A DNA stretch of 64,000 nucleotides from Limiplasma sp045538465. Its GTDB lineage: Bacteria; Bacillota; Clostridia; Christensenellales; Aristaeellaceae. Under the pieces are notes generated by a model. It searched no databases. It had not been told where the DNA came from and worked only from the letters and a program-made list of their open reading frames with translations. Both the position numbers and the translations under genes were made by a program. The stretch spans positions 21,036 to 85,035 of the forward strand of contig JAZSRK010000017.1 in the NCBI GenBank assembly GCA_045538465.1, written 5' to 3'. Shown here piece by piece: positions 52,305 to 61,414 of this stretch. Numbering within the stretch: position 1 is the stretch's first letter; each line of letters starts with the position of its first letter.

Positions 52305-52997
52305 ATGGCCACCAAGAAAGAAAATCTGCCCCTGACGACGAATCCCGATGGCGAACCCACCGGTACCATTACCTATGCCAACGAAGTTGTGGCTGTTATT
52401 GCAGGCGTAGCCGCCAACGAGGTGGAAGGCGTTGCCGGTATGTGCACCGTTTCCAGCGGCATTGGCGATGTTTTTGGCCGCAATAAGAACATTACCAAGG
52501 GCGTTAAGGTCGAAGTGGGCACCGAAGAAGTATCCGTAGACCTTTACCTGAATGTGGAATATGGTACGCCTATCCAAACCGCTGCCACCAACGTGCAGGA
52601 AAGCGTTCGTAAGTCCATCGAGACCATGACTGGTCTGCATGTTGTGCGTGTGGATGTGCATGTACAGGGTCTCAGCTTCGAGAAGGAAAAGAAGGAAAAC
52701 CTCGTCGGTTTGGATACCATCGAAGGTCAGACTGGCGAAAAGAAGGAAGCGATCGCTGAAAAGCCCGCTCCTGTAGCCCAGCCCGCTCCTGCAGCACAAA
52801 AAGAAGAGCCCGTGGTAAAAGAAACCGCCGCAGACGAAGCAGAGTCCGTAATGGTTGAAGAAGCAACCGAAGAAAACGCTGCCGAAACCGAGAAGGATTT
52901 TTGCGAAGAAACTGTAGCAGAAGCTGAAGAAGTAGCTGCTGAGGATGACACGACAGCAGAAGAACCCGCCGAGTCTGTAAACGAGAGCGAAGAATAA
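52305..52997 (+). CDS. Asp23/Gls24 family protein with acidic tail
   Basis: 230 residues. The Asp23 domain occupies about 18-125 (I-T-Y-A-N-E-V-V-A-V-I-A-G-V-A-A-N-E-V-E-G-V, V-K-V-E-V-G, V-D-L-Y-L-N-V-E-Y-G). The last 95 or so residues are an E/A/P-rich disordered tail not seen in standard Asp23. Asp23 proteins are abundant envelope-stress proteins held at the membrane by AmaP, which is encoded next. AGGAGG site. Confidence 0.9.
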   Translation: MATKKENLPLTTNPDGEPTGTITYANEVVAVIAGVAANEVEGVAGMCTVSSGIGDVFGRNKNITKGVKVEVGTEEVSVDLYLNVEYGTPIQTAATNVQESVRKSIETMTGLHVVRVDVHVQGLSFEKEKKENLVGLDTIEGQTGEKKEAIAEKPAPVAQPAPAAQKEEPVVKETAADEAESVMVEEATEENAAETEKDFCEETVAEAEEVAAEDDTTAEEPAESVNESEE

Positions 52998-53085
52998 TCG
53001 AAAAGGCAATACCACTTGCAGCCCACATAGGACTGGGGATGGCATTGCCTTTCTTTCCGTTTGGTAGAAGTAAGGAGGTAAACCT

Positions 53086-54156
53086 ATGAGATTTCGTGTT
53101 GTAGACCGAATGCTTGCAGCTTTGTCCGGATTGTTGATTTGCGCTTTGGGTATTCTGCTGGGTCTGTACGGCGCCGGCGTTCTTCCCGAAGTTGACCTGA
53201 GCTTTATGCAGGGACCCTTTACCGTTTGGCAGCGTGCGATCATTATCGCCGCAGCGTTTCTGCTGTTCCTGCTGGGTGTGCATGGTCTGTGGATGCTCTT
53301 CCGCCGTCGTGCAGACAAGGGCTTTATTGTGCAGCGCACCGATATGGGCGATATGTGCATTTCTATGTCTGCCCTCAAGAGCATGGTTCGTAAGTGTGTA
53401 GACCAGCATCAGGAGATCAGCGTAAAGAAGACCCATATCCATCGTCTTCGCAATGGTGTCATCGTCGATTTGAAGATCCTGCTGGCCAATGGCATCAACA
53501 TTCCTCTTACCGTAAATGTTTTGCAGAAGCAGATCAAGCAATATATCACCTCCTGCAGCGGTGTAGATGTGCACGAAGTGCGTGTACAAGTCGATACCAG
53601 CAACCTTCCTGTAGAAATGCAGGATGAAGAGATCCCTGTTCTTGAGCAAAATGCTGCACCTGCTGCCCTCCTGCAGGAAGAGCCTGTTGTGGAGAACTCT
53701 GCCAAGAGCATTCTGCGCCACACCGAAGAGCCTGCCGATTATGTGGAAACCGTGCCTGTGAATGCTTATGAAGCGCCCGTTGCCGCCGCAGAGGAAATGC
53801 CCGTTGCCGAAGATGTGATCGAAGATACGATCCAGCAGCCGGTGGAAGAAGTTGCCGAAGAAAGTGCTGCATACACCGAAGAAGCGATCGAATTTCCCAC
53901 CGAGGCAGCTGCCGAAGAAATGATCGAAGAAACGTTTGAAGAAGCTCCGGTAGAAGTTGCTCAGGAAGAAGAAACCGTCGTTGAAACTGCCGAAGAGTTC
54001 GTAGAAGAAGCCGCCGAAGCCTATCAGCAGGCTGAGACTTTCTTTGACGAGATGCAGGAGAAGGCACAGCAGGCCGAGGAAGAAGGCGCTGAGCTGTGGG
54101 CTCAGGTAGACGGTGCTTTTATCCGTCAGGATGAAAGCGAAGAAGCACAGGGCTGA
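53086..54156 (+). CDS. amaP: AmaP-like membrane anchor with Asp23-type domain and acidic tail
   Basis: 356 residues: two membrane segments (about 8-30 and 50-74) forming a hairpin, then an Asp23-like domain (about 80-170), then about 180 residues rich in E, A, V and P. AmaP anchors Asp23 to the membrane in Staphylococcus. The tail is compositionally like that of the preceding Asp23 protein, suggesting a shared function such as spacing or binding a basic partner. Between asp23 and the DUF2273 gene, the standard arrangement. Confidence 0.85.
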   Translation: MRFRVVDRMLAALSGLLICALGILLGLYGAGVLPEVDLSFMQGPFTVWQRAIIIAAAFLLFLLGVHGLWMLFRRRADKGFIVQRTDMGDMCISMSALKSMVRKCVDQHQEISVKKTHIHRLRNGVIVDLKILLANGINIPLTVNVLQKQIKQYITSCSGVDVHEVRVQVDTSNLPVEMQDEEIPVLEQNAAPAALLQEEPVVENSAKSILRHTEEPADYVETVPVNAYEAPVAAAEEMPVAEDVIEDTIQQPVEEVAEESAAYTEEAIEFPTEAAAEEMIEETFEEAPVEVAQEEETVVETAEEFVEEAAEAYQQAETFFDEMQEKAQQAEEEGAELWAQVDGAFIRQDESEEAQG

Positions 54157-54184
54157 GCGTATATTATGAATGAGGTGATAAACC

Positions 54185-54412
54185 ATGCAGGAAACCAATC
54201 AGAATAAGAAATTGCAGGTGGGCACTCCGCTGTGCGGTATTGTGTACGGTCTGGTAGGCGTAGTGATCGCCCTTTGCTTGCTTTACCTTGGTTTTTGGAA
54301 AACCTTGTTGATCGTTGCGTTTTTCGCCATTGGCTACGTGATCGGTGCTTTCAACAATAAAAAGGCTTTTGTAGAAGCCGCCATCAGCACGGTTGCCAAT
54401 AAGCAGGATTAA
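54185..54412 (+). CDS. DUF2273 small membrane protein
   Basis: 75 residues with two close hydrophobic stretches (about 15-55). DUF2273 proteins are found in Asp23/AmaP operons in Firmicutes and are thought to help the membrane complex; no enzymatic role is known. GAGGTG site. Confidence 0.85.
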   Translation: MQETNQNKKLQVGTPLCGIVYGLVGVVIALCLLYLGFWKTLLIVAFFAIGYVIGAFNNKKAFVEAAISTVANKQD

Positions 54413-54436
54413 TACATACGAAACGGAGTGTAATTC

Positions 54437-54883
54437 ATGGCCCGTTCGATTGCCAGAAAAGCAGCCATGCAGCTGCTTTACGAACGAATGACCGGCGGCG
54501 ATGCCGACCACGAGTCTTTGGAGCTGGTTTACGAACAGCTCTCCAACGAACGCCCGGAAGGCAGTGGCGTTCTCAACCCCAGCGAGGATGAGCGCACCTA
54601 TATCAGCGATGTTCTTAGCGGCGTAGAAGAACACCAGCAGGAACTGGACGAAACCATCGAAAACCATAGTACGGGTTCTTGGTCGCTGCAGCGCGTGCCC
54701 AATGTGGATCTGAGCATTTTGCGGCTTGCAGCATACGAAATGCTGCACCGGAACGATGTGCCCGATAATGTGGCCATCAGTGAAGCGCTCAACCTTTCTA
54801 ATCAGTACAGCGAACCCAAGAGCACTCGTTATATCAATGGCGTGCTGGGTGCGATGGAACGGGAAAAGAACGAAGACAAATGA
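54437..54883 (+). CDS. nusB: Transcription antitermination factor NusB
   Basis: 148 residues. Opening A-R-S-I-A-R-K-A-A-M-Q-L-L-Y and the later V-P-N-V-D-L-S-I-L-R-L-A-A-Y-E-M-L, followed by V-A-I-S-E-A-L-N-L-S-N-Q-Y, are the NusB signature. It binds boxA RNA with NusE (S10) for rRNA antitermination. The stop overlaps the next ATG by 4 bases (ATGA). Downstream of asp23-amaP as in many Firmicutes. Confidence 0.95.
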   Translation: MARSIARKAAMQLLYERMTGGDADHESLELVYEQLSNERPEGSGVLNPSEDERTYISDVLSGVEEHQQELDETIENHSTGSWSLQRVPNVDLSILRLAAYEMLHRNDVPDNVAISEALNLSNQYSEPKSTRYINGVLGAMEREKNEDK

Positions 54884-55848
54884 CGAATATTGCTGTAGGT
54901 TTTGATACCAGTTGCTATACCACTTCCGCCGCTGCTGTCAACCGGCAGGGGGAAGTGGTTGCATTTGCTAGAAAACTCCTGCCTGTAGAGACAGGGCAGC
55001 GCGGCCTTCGCCAAAGCGAGGCCGTTTTTGCGCATGTACGGCAAATACCGCTTGTGATGCAGGATCTGCAAGAGCAATTGACTGGTCAGAATGCAAAAAT
55101 CGTTGCCGTGTGCGCTTCAGCCAGACCGGTGGATGGCGAGGATAGCTATATGCCCGTGTTTACCGTAGGGCATAGTCACGCCAAGACTGTAGCTTCGTTG
55201 TTGAATGTGCCCCTGTACGAGACCACCCATCAACGGGGACATATAGCAGCGGGGTTGATCGGTAATGCGCCGCTTGCGATGCCGCATGTGGCGCTGCACA
55301 TCAGCGGCGGTACCACCGACTTGCTGTATTGCACGCCCAATGGCATTGAACAGATGGGTTCCTCGCTTGATCTTCATGCGGGTCAGTTGGTGGATAGGAT
55401 CGGCGTATCCTTTGGAATGGGTTTCCCTGCTGGACCTGCGCTGGAGAAGCTAGCTTTTACGTGCGAAAGTGAACCGAAAGCCCTTATCCCTTGCAGTATG
55501 GAACAGGGCGACCTTAGCTGCCATCTCTCTGGGGCCGAAAACAAGGTGCAGCAATTGCTGAAAGCTGGCACGGTCACACAGCCAGAAGCTGCATTGGAAG
55601 TGTTTGATCTGCTCAGCCGCACCATTGCCCGTATGCTGGTTGCTGCTGGTAAACAAACCGGTGCCAAGCAGGCATTGGTTGTGGGTGGGGTCGCTTCGTC
55701 TACCCTGCTGAGGCAGTTGCTTTTATCAAGGCTGAAAAAAGCAAGAAACCCGATCCGTGTAGTGTTTGGCGACCCACGCTACAGTGCGGATAACGCAGCC
55801 GGGGTCGCAGCGATCGGTATGCAGCAATATCTTAGTGAAAATGAATAA
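54880..55848 (+). CDS. TsaD/Kae1-family paralogue
   Basis: 322 residues, ASKHA fold (V-G-F-D-T-S-C-Y-T-T-S near the start, H-I-S-G-G-T-T-D near 141, Y-S-A-D-N-A-A-G-V-A near the end). The metal motif H-x-x-x-H is present (H-Q-R-G-H-I-A-A), but surrounding sequence differs from true TsaD (S-A-R-P-V-D-G-E-D-S-Y-M-P instead of a G-P-G-L-V-G-type loop). I read it as a paralogue, not the t6A-synthesis TsaD, which should be elsewhere. It lies between nusB and folD. Function unknown. Confidence 0.75.
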   Translation: MTNIAVGFDTSCYTTSAAAVNRQGEVVAFARKLLPVETGQRGLRQSEAVFAHVRQIPLVMQDLQEQLTGQNAKIVAVCASARPVDGEDSYMPVFTVGHSHAKTVASLLNVPLYETTHQRGHIAAGLIGNAPLAMPHVALHISGGTTDLLYCTPNGIEQMGSSLDLHAGQLVDRIGVSFGMGFPAGPALEKLAFTCESEPKALIPCSMEQGDLSCHLSGAENKVQQLLKAGTVTQPEAALEVFDLLSRTIARMLVAAGKQTGAKQALVVGGVASSTLLRQLLLSRLKKARNPIRVVFGDPRYSADNAAGVAAIGMQQYLSENE

Positions 55849-55861
55849 GGAGGCGTTCGTT

Positions 55862-56710
55862 ATGGCAACATTGTTGGATGGCAAGATCATGGCGCAGGAG
55901 ATCGAGGATAGCTTGAAGCTGCGTGTGGAAGCTCTCAAGGCGCAGGGTGTAGAAGTGGGTTTGACCGTTATTTTGGTAGGCGAAGACCCTGCCTCTCAAA
56001 CCTATGTAGGCAACAAGGAAAAAGCCTGTGCTCGTCTGGGTATTCGTTCCAATACGCTGCGCATGCCTGCCGATACTACGCAGGAAACGCTGGAAGCTGC
56101 CATTATGAAGGCCAATGAGGATGAGACTGTCCACGGTATTCTGGTGCAGCTGCCCCTGCCTCGCCATCTGGATGAGGCCAAGGCGCTGTCTTTGATCGTT
56201 CCTGAGAAGGATGTGGACGGCTTCCACGATGTAAACACCGGCAGACTTTGCAGAGGTCAGGATTGTGTGGTGGCCTGCACGCCCAAGGGCGCATTGTACA
56301 TGCTCAAGCAGGCTGGTATTCCTCTGGAAGGTAAGGAAGCCGTTGTGGTCGGCCGCAGCAATATCGTAGGCAAGCCCATGGCGCTGCTACTTTTGCAGGA
56401 AAATGCCACCGTTACGGTTTGCCATAGCCGCACCAAGGATCTGGCTGAGCACACTCGCCGCGCGGATATTCTGGTGGCAGCCATTGGCAAGCCCCGTTTC
56501 ATTACCGCCGACATGGTCAAGGAAGGGGCAGCTGTAGTGGATGTGGGCATCAACCGTGTGGATGGCAAGCTCTGCGGCGATGTGGATTTTGAACCCGTCA
56601 GCCAGAAGGCTTCCTACATTACCCCCGTACCGGGCGGCGTTGGCAAAATGACCATTGCCATGTTGATGGATAATACCGTAGCCGCGGCCGAAAAGAAGGT
56701 GCATGGGTGA
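55862..56710 (+). CDS. folD: Methylene-tetrahydrofolate dehydrogenase/cyclohydrolase
   Basis: 282 residues from ATG 55862 after AAGGAGG; a longer frame inside the preceding gene is not used. Catalytic S-Q-T-Y-V-G-N-K-E-K-A near 43-53, P-L-P motif in Q-L-P-L-P-R, and V-V-V-G-R-S-N-I-V-G-K-P of the NADP site near 160. The usual P-G-G-V-G-P-M-T reads P-G-G-V-G-K-M-T here (Pro to Lys), a small oddity next to the active site. Interconverts one-carbon folates. The next gene starts inside its stop (GTGA). Confidence 0.95.
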   Translation: MATLLDGKIMAQEIEDSLKLRVEALKAQGVEVGLTVILVGEDPASQTYVGNKEKACARLGIRSNTLRMPADTTQETLEAAIMKANEDETVHGILVQLPLPRHLDEAKALSLIVPEKDVDGFHDVNTGRLCRGQDCVVACTPKGALYMLKQAGIPLEGKEAVVVGRSNIVGKPMALLLLQENATVTVCHSRTKDLAEHTRRADILVAAIGKPRFITADMVKEGAAVVDVGINRVDGKLCGDVDFEPVSQKASYITPVPGGVGKMTIAMLMDNTVAAAEKKVHG

Positions 56711-57978
56711 AACTGGCTACGCTGAGCGTAGGACAGCTCAATGAGTATGTTCGGCGCGTGCTCGCCTCAGACCCAATGCTGCGCTACATTTGCGTTGCGG
56801 GTGAGATCAGCAATCTGAAAAGACATGTCTCAGGGCATTGGTATTTTTCTTTGAAAGATGAAGAAGCTGCTGTTAACTGTGCCATGTTTCGTCAGGCCGC
56901 TGGAAGCCTCCGCTTTCGTCCTGAGAACGGCATGCGGGTACGCCTTTATGGCAATGTGAGCCTGTACACCAAAACGGGTTCTTACCAGTTCTATGTGGAG
57001 CACATGGAGCAGGATGGTATCGGCGAGCTTTATCTTCGCTTCGAAGCGCTCAAAAACCGTTTGATGCAGGAAGGTCTTTTCGACGCTGCGCTCAAAAAAC
57101 CATTGCCTGCCTATGTGCAGGGTATTGGTATCGTAACCAGCAAAACCGGTGCCGTGGTGCACGATATCGCACGAGTTGCGTGGCGGCGTGACCCTTCGGT
57201 ACAGCTGTATCTCTGCACTGCGTCTGTGCAAGGTGAGCATGCGGCAGAAGAGATCGCCGCAAGCATCAAGATGCTGGATCGTTTTGACCCTGCAGAGGTC
57301 ATCATCGTTGGCAGAGGCGGCGGCAGCATGGAAGATCTGTGGCCGTTCAACGAAGAAAAGGTGGCACGTGCTATCGCTGCATGCAAGAAGCCGGTTATCA
57401 GCGCGGTAGGGCACGAAACCGATTTTACCATTGCCGATTTTGTGGCTGACCTTCGTGCGCCCACGCCGTCAGCGGCTGCCGAATTGGCTGTGCAGCGGCA
57501 GGATGTTCTGCTTGGGCAGCTTGCAAGTTTGCGAAACAGTTTGGGATCGCAAGTGGATAAGCGGATCATGCAATATCAAATGCAACTGAGCCGTATGAAG
57601 CAGCACATAACCGCTCTTTCGCCCGAAGCGATCACTCAGAAACAAATTGACAACATTGAAAAACTTCGCCTACGTATGCAAGCTGCATACGAAAGTGCAC
57701 TTGGGCGCAAGGCAAATACACTGAGCCTCTATCGCCCTCGGGCGGAGCTGGCTTGTCAGCGCCAACTAAAGCAACTGGAACAACGTTTGAATGCGGCGGT
57801 GCTCACCTTGCGCACCGCGGGCCCCATGGAGACGGTACGCAGAGGCTATGCGGTGGTTATGAAAGATGGCGCTGCTGTTCGGGATGCCAGCCAATTAACG
57901 ACCGGCGATCCTCTTGAAATTCGCATGAACAATGGTATTGTGGATGCTACCGTCAATAATGTTCGGAAAGGAAGCTGA
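56707..57978 (+). CDS. xseA: Exodeoxyribonuclease VII large subunit
   Basis: 423 residues from GTG 56707, overlapping folD by 4 bases. N-terminal OB fold (L-S-V-G-Q-L-N-E-Y-V-R, I-S-N-L-K-R-H-V-S-G-H-W-Y-F-S-L-K-D near 35-52), catalytic part with I-G-I-V-T-S-K-T-G-A-V-V-H-D and G-R-G-G-G-S-M-E-D-L-W near 203, then P-V-I-S-A-V-G-H-E-T-D-F-T, and a C-terminal coiled coil. Works with XseB, encoded next, in degrading single-stranded DNA. Confidence 0.96.
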   Translation: MKLATLSVGQLNEYVRRVLASDPMLRYICVAGEISNLKRHVSGHWYFSLKDEEAAVNCAMFRQAAGSLRFRPENGMRVRLYGNVSLYTKTGSYQFYVEHMEQDGIGELYLRFEALKNRLMQEGLFDAALKKPLPAYVQGIGIVTSKTGAVVHDIARVAWRRDPSVQLYLCTASVQGEHAAEEIAASIKMLDRFDPAEVIIVGRGGGSMEDLWPFNEEKVARAIAACKKPVISAVGHETDFTIADFVADLRAPTPSAAAELAVQRQDVLLGQLASLRNSLGSQVDKRIMQYQMQLSRMKQHITALSPEAITQKQIDNIEKLRLRMQAAYESALGRKANTLSLYRPRAELACQRQLKQLEQRLNAAVLTLRTAGPMETVRRGYAVVMKDGAAVRDASQLTTGDPLEIRMNNGIVDATVNNVRKGS

Positions 57979-57980
57979 CC

Positions 57981-58262
57981 ATGGCAGGGAAAAGCACCAA
58001 AAAGACCGTCACTTTTGAAGCAGGTCTGGAAACCTTGGAAAACATTGCCCGGCAGATGGAAAACGCCGAGCTTCCATTGGATGAATTGATGAAACTTTAC
58101 GAGGAAGGTTTGAAACTTTCCGGCGAACTGGAAAGCCGTCTGCAAGCTGCCAGAGGCAGAATGCAGGAGATCCGTAAAGATTCAGAAGGCAAACCTGTTG
58201 CCGTGGAAAGCACCGTGGAACAGCAAATGACGATGATCCCTTCGGAGGAGGAAGAAGCATGA
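57981..58262 (+). CDS. xseB: Exodeoxyribonuclease VII small subunit
   Basis: 93 residues, somewhat longer than the usual 70-80 because of a C-terminal tail. F-E-A-G-L-E-T-L-E-N-I-A-R-Q-M-E and L-P-L-D-E-L-M-K-L-Y-E-E-G are the family core. Stop overlaps the ispA start (ATGA). Confidence 0.94.
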   Translation: MAGKSTKKTVTFEAGLETLENIARQMENAELPLDELMKLYEEGLKLSGELESRLQAARGRMQEIRKDSEGKPVAVESTVEQQMTMIPSEEEEA

Positions 58263-59179
58263 ATCAGTATCAAGCTGCTGTTGAGGAAGCATTGGCAAGC
58301 TGCGCATTGCTGCAGCCTGCCCTTGTAGAACCCATGACCAGTACCGAGGCCGCGGCGCCGCAGGAAGGCGAGATCCCGCAGCCGCTTCGCAGCGCTATGC
58401 GTTATAGCCTGCTGCTGCCCGGCAAGCGTTTGCGTCCGGTATTGCTGCTGGCAGCCTATCATCTTTTGAAGGATGATTGGCGTGAGGCGCTTCCTTTTGC
58501 ATGCGCTCTTGAAATGATCCATACTTATTCGCTCATTCACGATGATCTGCCCGCTTTGGACGATGATAAACTCCGTCGTGGGCAGCCTACGAACCATCTG
58601 GTTTATGGAGAGGATATTGCCATTTTGGCAGGCGATGGTCTGCTGAATTTTGCTTATGAGACCATGCTGTCGGCGCCGCTTTGCAGCACCGATCCCGCAA
58701 ACGCGTTGCGGGCTGCCCGTGAGATCGCTTTTAGGGCCGGTGTGCGAGGCATGATCGCCGGTCAGACGTTGGATGTAAAGCTGGAAGGCAGCGAACCTGA
58801 CCGCGACAATGTACGCTATATCCATCTGCACAAAACAGCCGATCTGCTTACCGCCCCTGTGGTCGCTGGTCTTATGCTGGCAGGGGCCAGCGAAGAACAG
58901 CTTGAAGCGGGCCGGAAATACGGTCGGGGAATCGGTCTGGCATTCCAGATCATCGATGATCTGCTGGATATTCAGGGCGATGTGCATCGCCTTGGCAAGG
59001 AGACGGGCATGGATGCCCAGCGGGGCAAGCTTACATGGCCCGCAGTATGCGGTATCGAACAGTCCCGCATCGATGCTATGGAGGCTGTAAAGCAAGCAGT
59101 ACAAGCCATACAGCTTTTTGGAACGAAAGGTGATTTTTTGGCAGAACTTGCACAAAAATCCCTTGTACGAAGCAACTGA
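58259..59179 (+). CDS. ispA: Geranyl/farnesyl diphosphate synthase
   Basis: 306 residues. First Asp-rich motif D-D-L-P-A-L-D-D-D near 95-103 with the two extra residues typical of bacterial farnesyl synthases, G-K-R-L-R-P near 58, and the second motif F-Q-I-I-D-D-L-L-D near 231. Makes C15 prenyl diphosphate for undecaprenyl and quinone routes. In the common xseA-xseB-ispA order. Confidence 0.95.
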   Translation: MNQYQAAVEEALASCALLQPALVEPMTSTEAAAPQEGEIPQPLRSAMRYSLLLPGKRLRPVLLLAAYHLLKDDWREALPFACALEMIHTYSLIHDDLPALDDDKLRRGQPTNHLVYGEDIAILAGDGLLNFAYETMLSAPLCSTDPANALRAAREIAFRAGVRGMIAGQTLDVKLEGSEPDRDNVRYIHLHKTADLLTAPVVAGLMLAGASEEQLEAGRKYGRGIGLAFQIIDDLLDIQGDVHRLGKETGMDAQRGKLTWPAVCGIEQSRIDAMEAVKQAVQAIQLFGTKGDFLAELAQKSLVRSN

Positions 59180-59221
59180 ATGTTGTATGATGAGTTGAAA
59201 AGCTACTAGGAGGGAACGGGA

Positions 59222-59680
59222 TTGGGCTCCGTATTGGAAATACTGAACAATCATGTTTTGCATCTTGTGCTGTTGGGATGGTTTGTGGCACAGACGCTAA
59301 AGATTCCTATTCATCGAATCGTGGAACACGAATGGGATTTTTCCCGTTTCCATGGTTCCGGCGGTATGCCCAGTTCCCATTCGTCCATGGTAACGGCTTG
59401 CGCTGTTGGGGTTGGCGCGACCGAAGGCTTTGGTTCCCCTGTATTTGCTTTGGCTGTTGCCTTTGCCATGATCGTTATGTACGATGCAGCGGGCGTGCGC
59501 CGGGAGACCGGCACTCAGGCAGCCGTCATCAATCAGATCCTCAAAGATGTTCTCATCAATGGTAAGAAGATCTCCGATGAGGAACTGAAGGAATTGGTCG
59601 GGCACACACCGTTGGAAGTTGTCTGTGGCGCTTTGACCGGTTTGATCGTTGCGATCGTTTATATCTTGATTGTATTTTAA
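59222..59680 (+). CDS. Divergent PAP2 (DUF212) membrane protein
   Basis: 152 residues from TTG 59222 after AGGAGGGA. Motifs S-G-G-M-P-S-S-H-S-S near 45-54 and D-A-A-G-V-R-R-E-T-G near 84-93 are those of the DUF212/YuiD-like divergent PAP2 family. Four or so membrane segments. Probably a membrane acid phosphatase, perhaps of polyprenyl substrates; the neighbourhood with ispA is suggestive only. Confidence 0.88.
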   Translation: MGSVLEILNNHVLHLVLLGWFVAQTLKIPIHRIVEHEWDFSRFHGSGGMPSSHSSMVTACAVGVGATEGFGSPVFALAVAFAMIVMYDAAGVRRETGTQAAVINQILKDVLINGKKISDEELKELVGHTPLEVVCGALTGLIVAIVYILIVF

Positions 59681-59703
59681 CGGAATGGATGAGGTGAAAG
59701 AAC

Positions 59704-60237
59704 ATGATGGATCATTTTCATGAAGAAGTCGTTGTAAAGCGGAAGCAGGGTCTCAATAATGTGCTTTATATGCTTTCCAACGTGGTTATGGTTGTAACGG
59801 CTTTACTTGCCTTTATGATGCTCAGTACCCTGATGCGCGGTTTTAACGTGTATGTGTTGCTGTTTGTGCTGGTCACTGGCGCAATTGCATTTTTGCTTTT
59901 CCTCTACCGCGATCGCCTTCGTACGGAATACGAGTACACCTTCACCAATGGCGATCTGGATTTTGCCAAGGTTTTTAATAACCAAAAGCGTAAAACGCTG
60001 GGTACCATGCGCGTGAAAAATGTTGATGCCTTTGGTCCTGTCAATTCCGAAGGCTTCCGTAAGATCATCAATATGTCCGATCTTAAGCGCCGTAATTGGT
60101 TTTTGAATCGCGAGGCCAACTTGTATTATTTTTACTATCAGAAGGAAGGCAACAAAAACATCATTGTTTTGGAACCCTCCGAAGAGTTGGTGGACATGAT
60201 CAAAAAGTATCTGCCCATGGGCGTATACCGCGCATAA
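59704..60237 (+). CDS. DUF6106-like membrane protein
   Basis: 177 residues. An N-terminal V-V-K-R-K segment, two membrane segments (about 22-45 and 48-68), then a cytoplasmic beta-rich domain with E-Y-T-F-T-N-G-D-L-D-F-A-K-V-F and K-R-K-T-L, followed by V-K-N-V-D-A-F-G-P. This matches the layout of the clostridial DUF6106 family. Function unknown. Its stop is three bases from the cysteine desulfurase ATG. Confidence 0.65.
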   Translation: MMDHFHEEVVVKRKQGLNNVLYMLSNVVMVVTALLAFMMLSTLMRGFNVYVLLFVLVTGAIAFLLFLYRDRLRTEYEYTFTNGDLDFAKVFNNQKRKTLGTMRVKNVDAFGPVNSEGFRKIINMSDLKRRNWFLNREANLYYFYYQKEGNKNIIVLEPSEELVDMIKKYLPMGVYRA

Positions 60238-60240
60238 GCC

Positions 60241-61398
60241 ATGATACAGGTTTATTTGGATAACAGCGCTACCACCAAGCCCTGCGAAGCAGCGGTGGAG
60301 GCCATGCTGCAAAGTATGCGGGAGGATTACTATAACCCTTCCGCACTTTATGCGCCCGCTATGAAGGGCGAGAAGATCCTTAAGGATGCAGCCGCCGCAG
60401 TGGCGGCTCAAGTGGGCAGCGATGCAAAGCATGTAGTGTTCACCTCCGGTGGCACCGAAAGCGATAATCTGGCCATTTTTGGCCACATGCAGCTGAACCG
60501 GGATGGGGGAGACATCCTCTATTCTGCGGCAGAGCATGCAGCCGTTCGACTTGCCTGCGAAGAAGCCGCTGCACGCTATGGCTGCCGTGCATTGGAAATT
60601 CCCCTGACCGCCGAAGGTCAGTTGGATCTGGTTGCGCTGGAAGGTATGCTGTCCGAAAACACTCGTATGATCTGCGTGATGCAGGTATGCAACGAAACCG
60701 GCGTGATCATGCCCATCAAGGAGATTTGCCAGCTGCGTGCAAAGCTGTGCCCCAAGGCCGCCATTCATGTGGATGGTGTGCAGGGGTTCCTGCGGGTGCC
60801 TTTTTCCATGAAGCAGCTGCCGGTGGATTCCTACGCCATCAGCGCCCATAAATTTCATGGCCCCAAGGGCGTGGGTGCTCTCGTCTGGCGGGAAGGTTTC
60901 CGCTTTAAGCCCATGATGATCGGCGGCGGCCAGCAGAACGACCGCCGCAGTGGCACGGAAAATACCGTGGGCATCGCTGGCATGGGAGCCGCCGTTCAGT
61001 CCTATCCCAAGGATGGCTCTGAAAAGATGCTGGCACTCAAAAAGCAGCTTGTGGAGAAACTCACCGCTGCCCTGCCGGAAACAAAGGTGCTTGGGTTACC
61101 TGTGGAGGATCCCAGCAGCGCACCGCATATTTTGAATGTTGCATTTCCTCCAGTGCGGGCTGAAACCTTGCTCCACGCGCTGGAAATGGATGGCGTCATC
61201 GTGGGTACGGGCTCGGCTTGTTCCTCCAAGAAGGGCAAGCATTCTCATGTGCTAGGCGCCATGAGCCAGTCTCCTGCGGTAATGGAAAGCGCCATCCGCA
61301 TCAGCCTCTGCCCGGAGAATACCCCGGACGAGATCGCGTATGCCGCTGAAAAGATCATTCATCAGGTAGAAATGCTTCGGCGATATGTTCGCCGCTAA
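60241..61398 (+). CDS. Cysteine desulfurase (NifS/IscS-like)
   Basis: 385 residues, fold-type I PLP enzyme. L-D-N-S-A-T-T near 5-11, PLP-binding Lys in S-A-H-K-F-H-G-P-K-G near 204, R-R-S-G-T-E-N near 238, catalytic Cys in G-S-A-C-S-S-K-K-G near 326. Supplies sulfur to the ThiI protein encoded next (genes overlap or nearly so), for 4-thiouridine in tRNA and possibly thiamine. The weak ribosome site suggests coupling to the gene before. Confidence 0.93.
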   Translation: MIQVYLDNSATTKPCEAAVEAMLQSMREDYYNPSALYAPAMKGEKILKDAAAAVAAQVGSDAKHVVFTSGGTESDNLAIFGHMQLNRDGGDILYSAAEHAAVRLACEEAAARYGCRALEIPLTAEGQLDLVALEGMLSENTRMICVMQVCNETGVIMPIKEICQLRAKLCPKAAIHVDGVQGFLRVPFSMKQLPVDSYAISAHKFHGPKGVGALVWREGFRFKPMMIGGGQQNDRRSGTENTVGIAGMGAAVQSYPKDGSEKMLALKKQLVEKLTAALPETKVLGLPVEDPSSAPHILNVAFPPVRAETLLHALEMDGVIVGTGSACSSKKGKHSHVLGAMSQSPAVMESAIRISLCPENTPDEIAYAAEKIIHQVEMLRRYVRR

Positions 61399-61414
61399 GA
61401 AAGGAAGAAGTCCT

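Noticed and set aside
52672..54198. A 508-codon open frame on the minus strand
   Set aside because: Antisense to asp23/amaP. The E/A-rich codons of the acidic tails read as long L/F/R-rich frames on the other strand.
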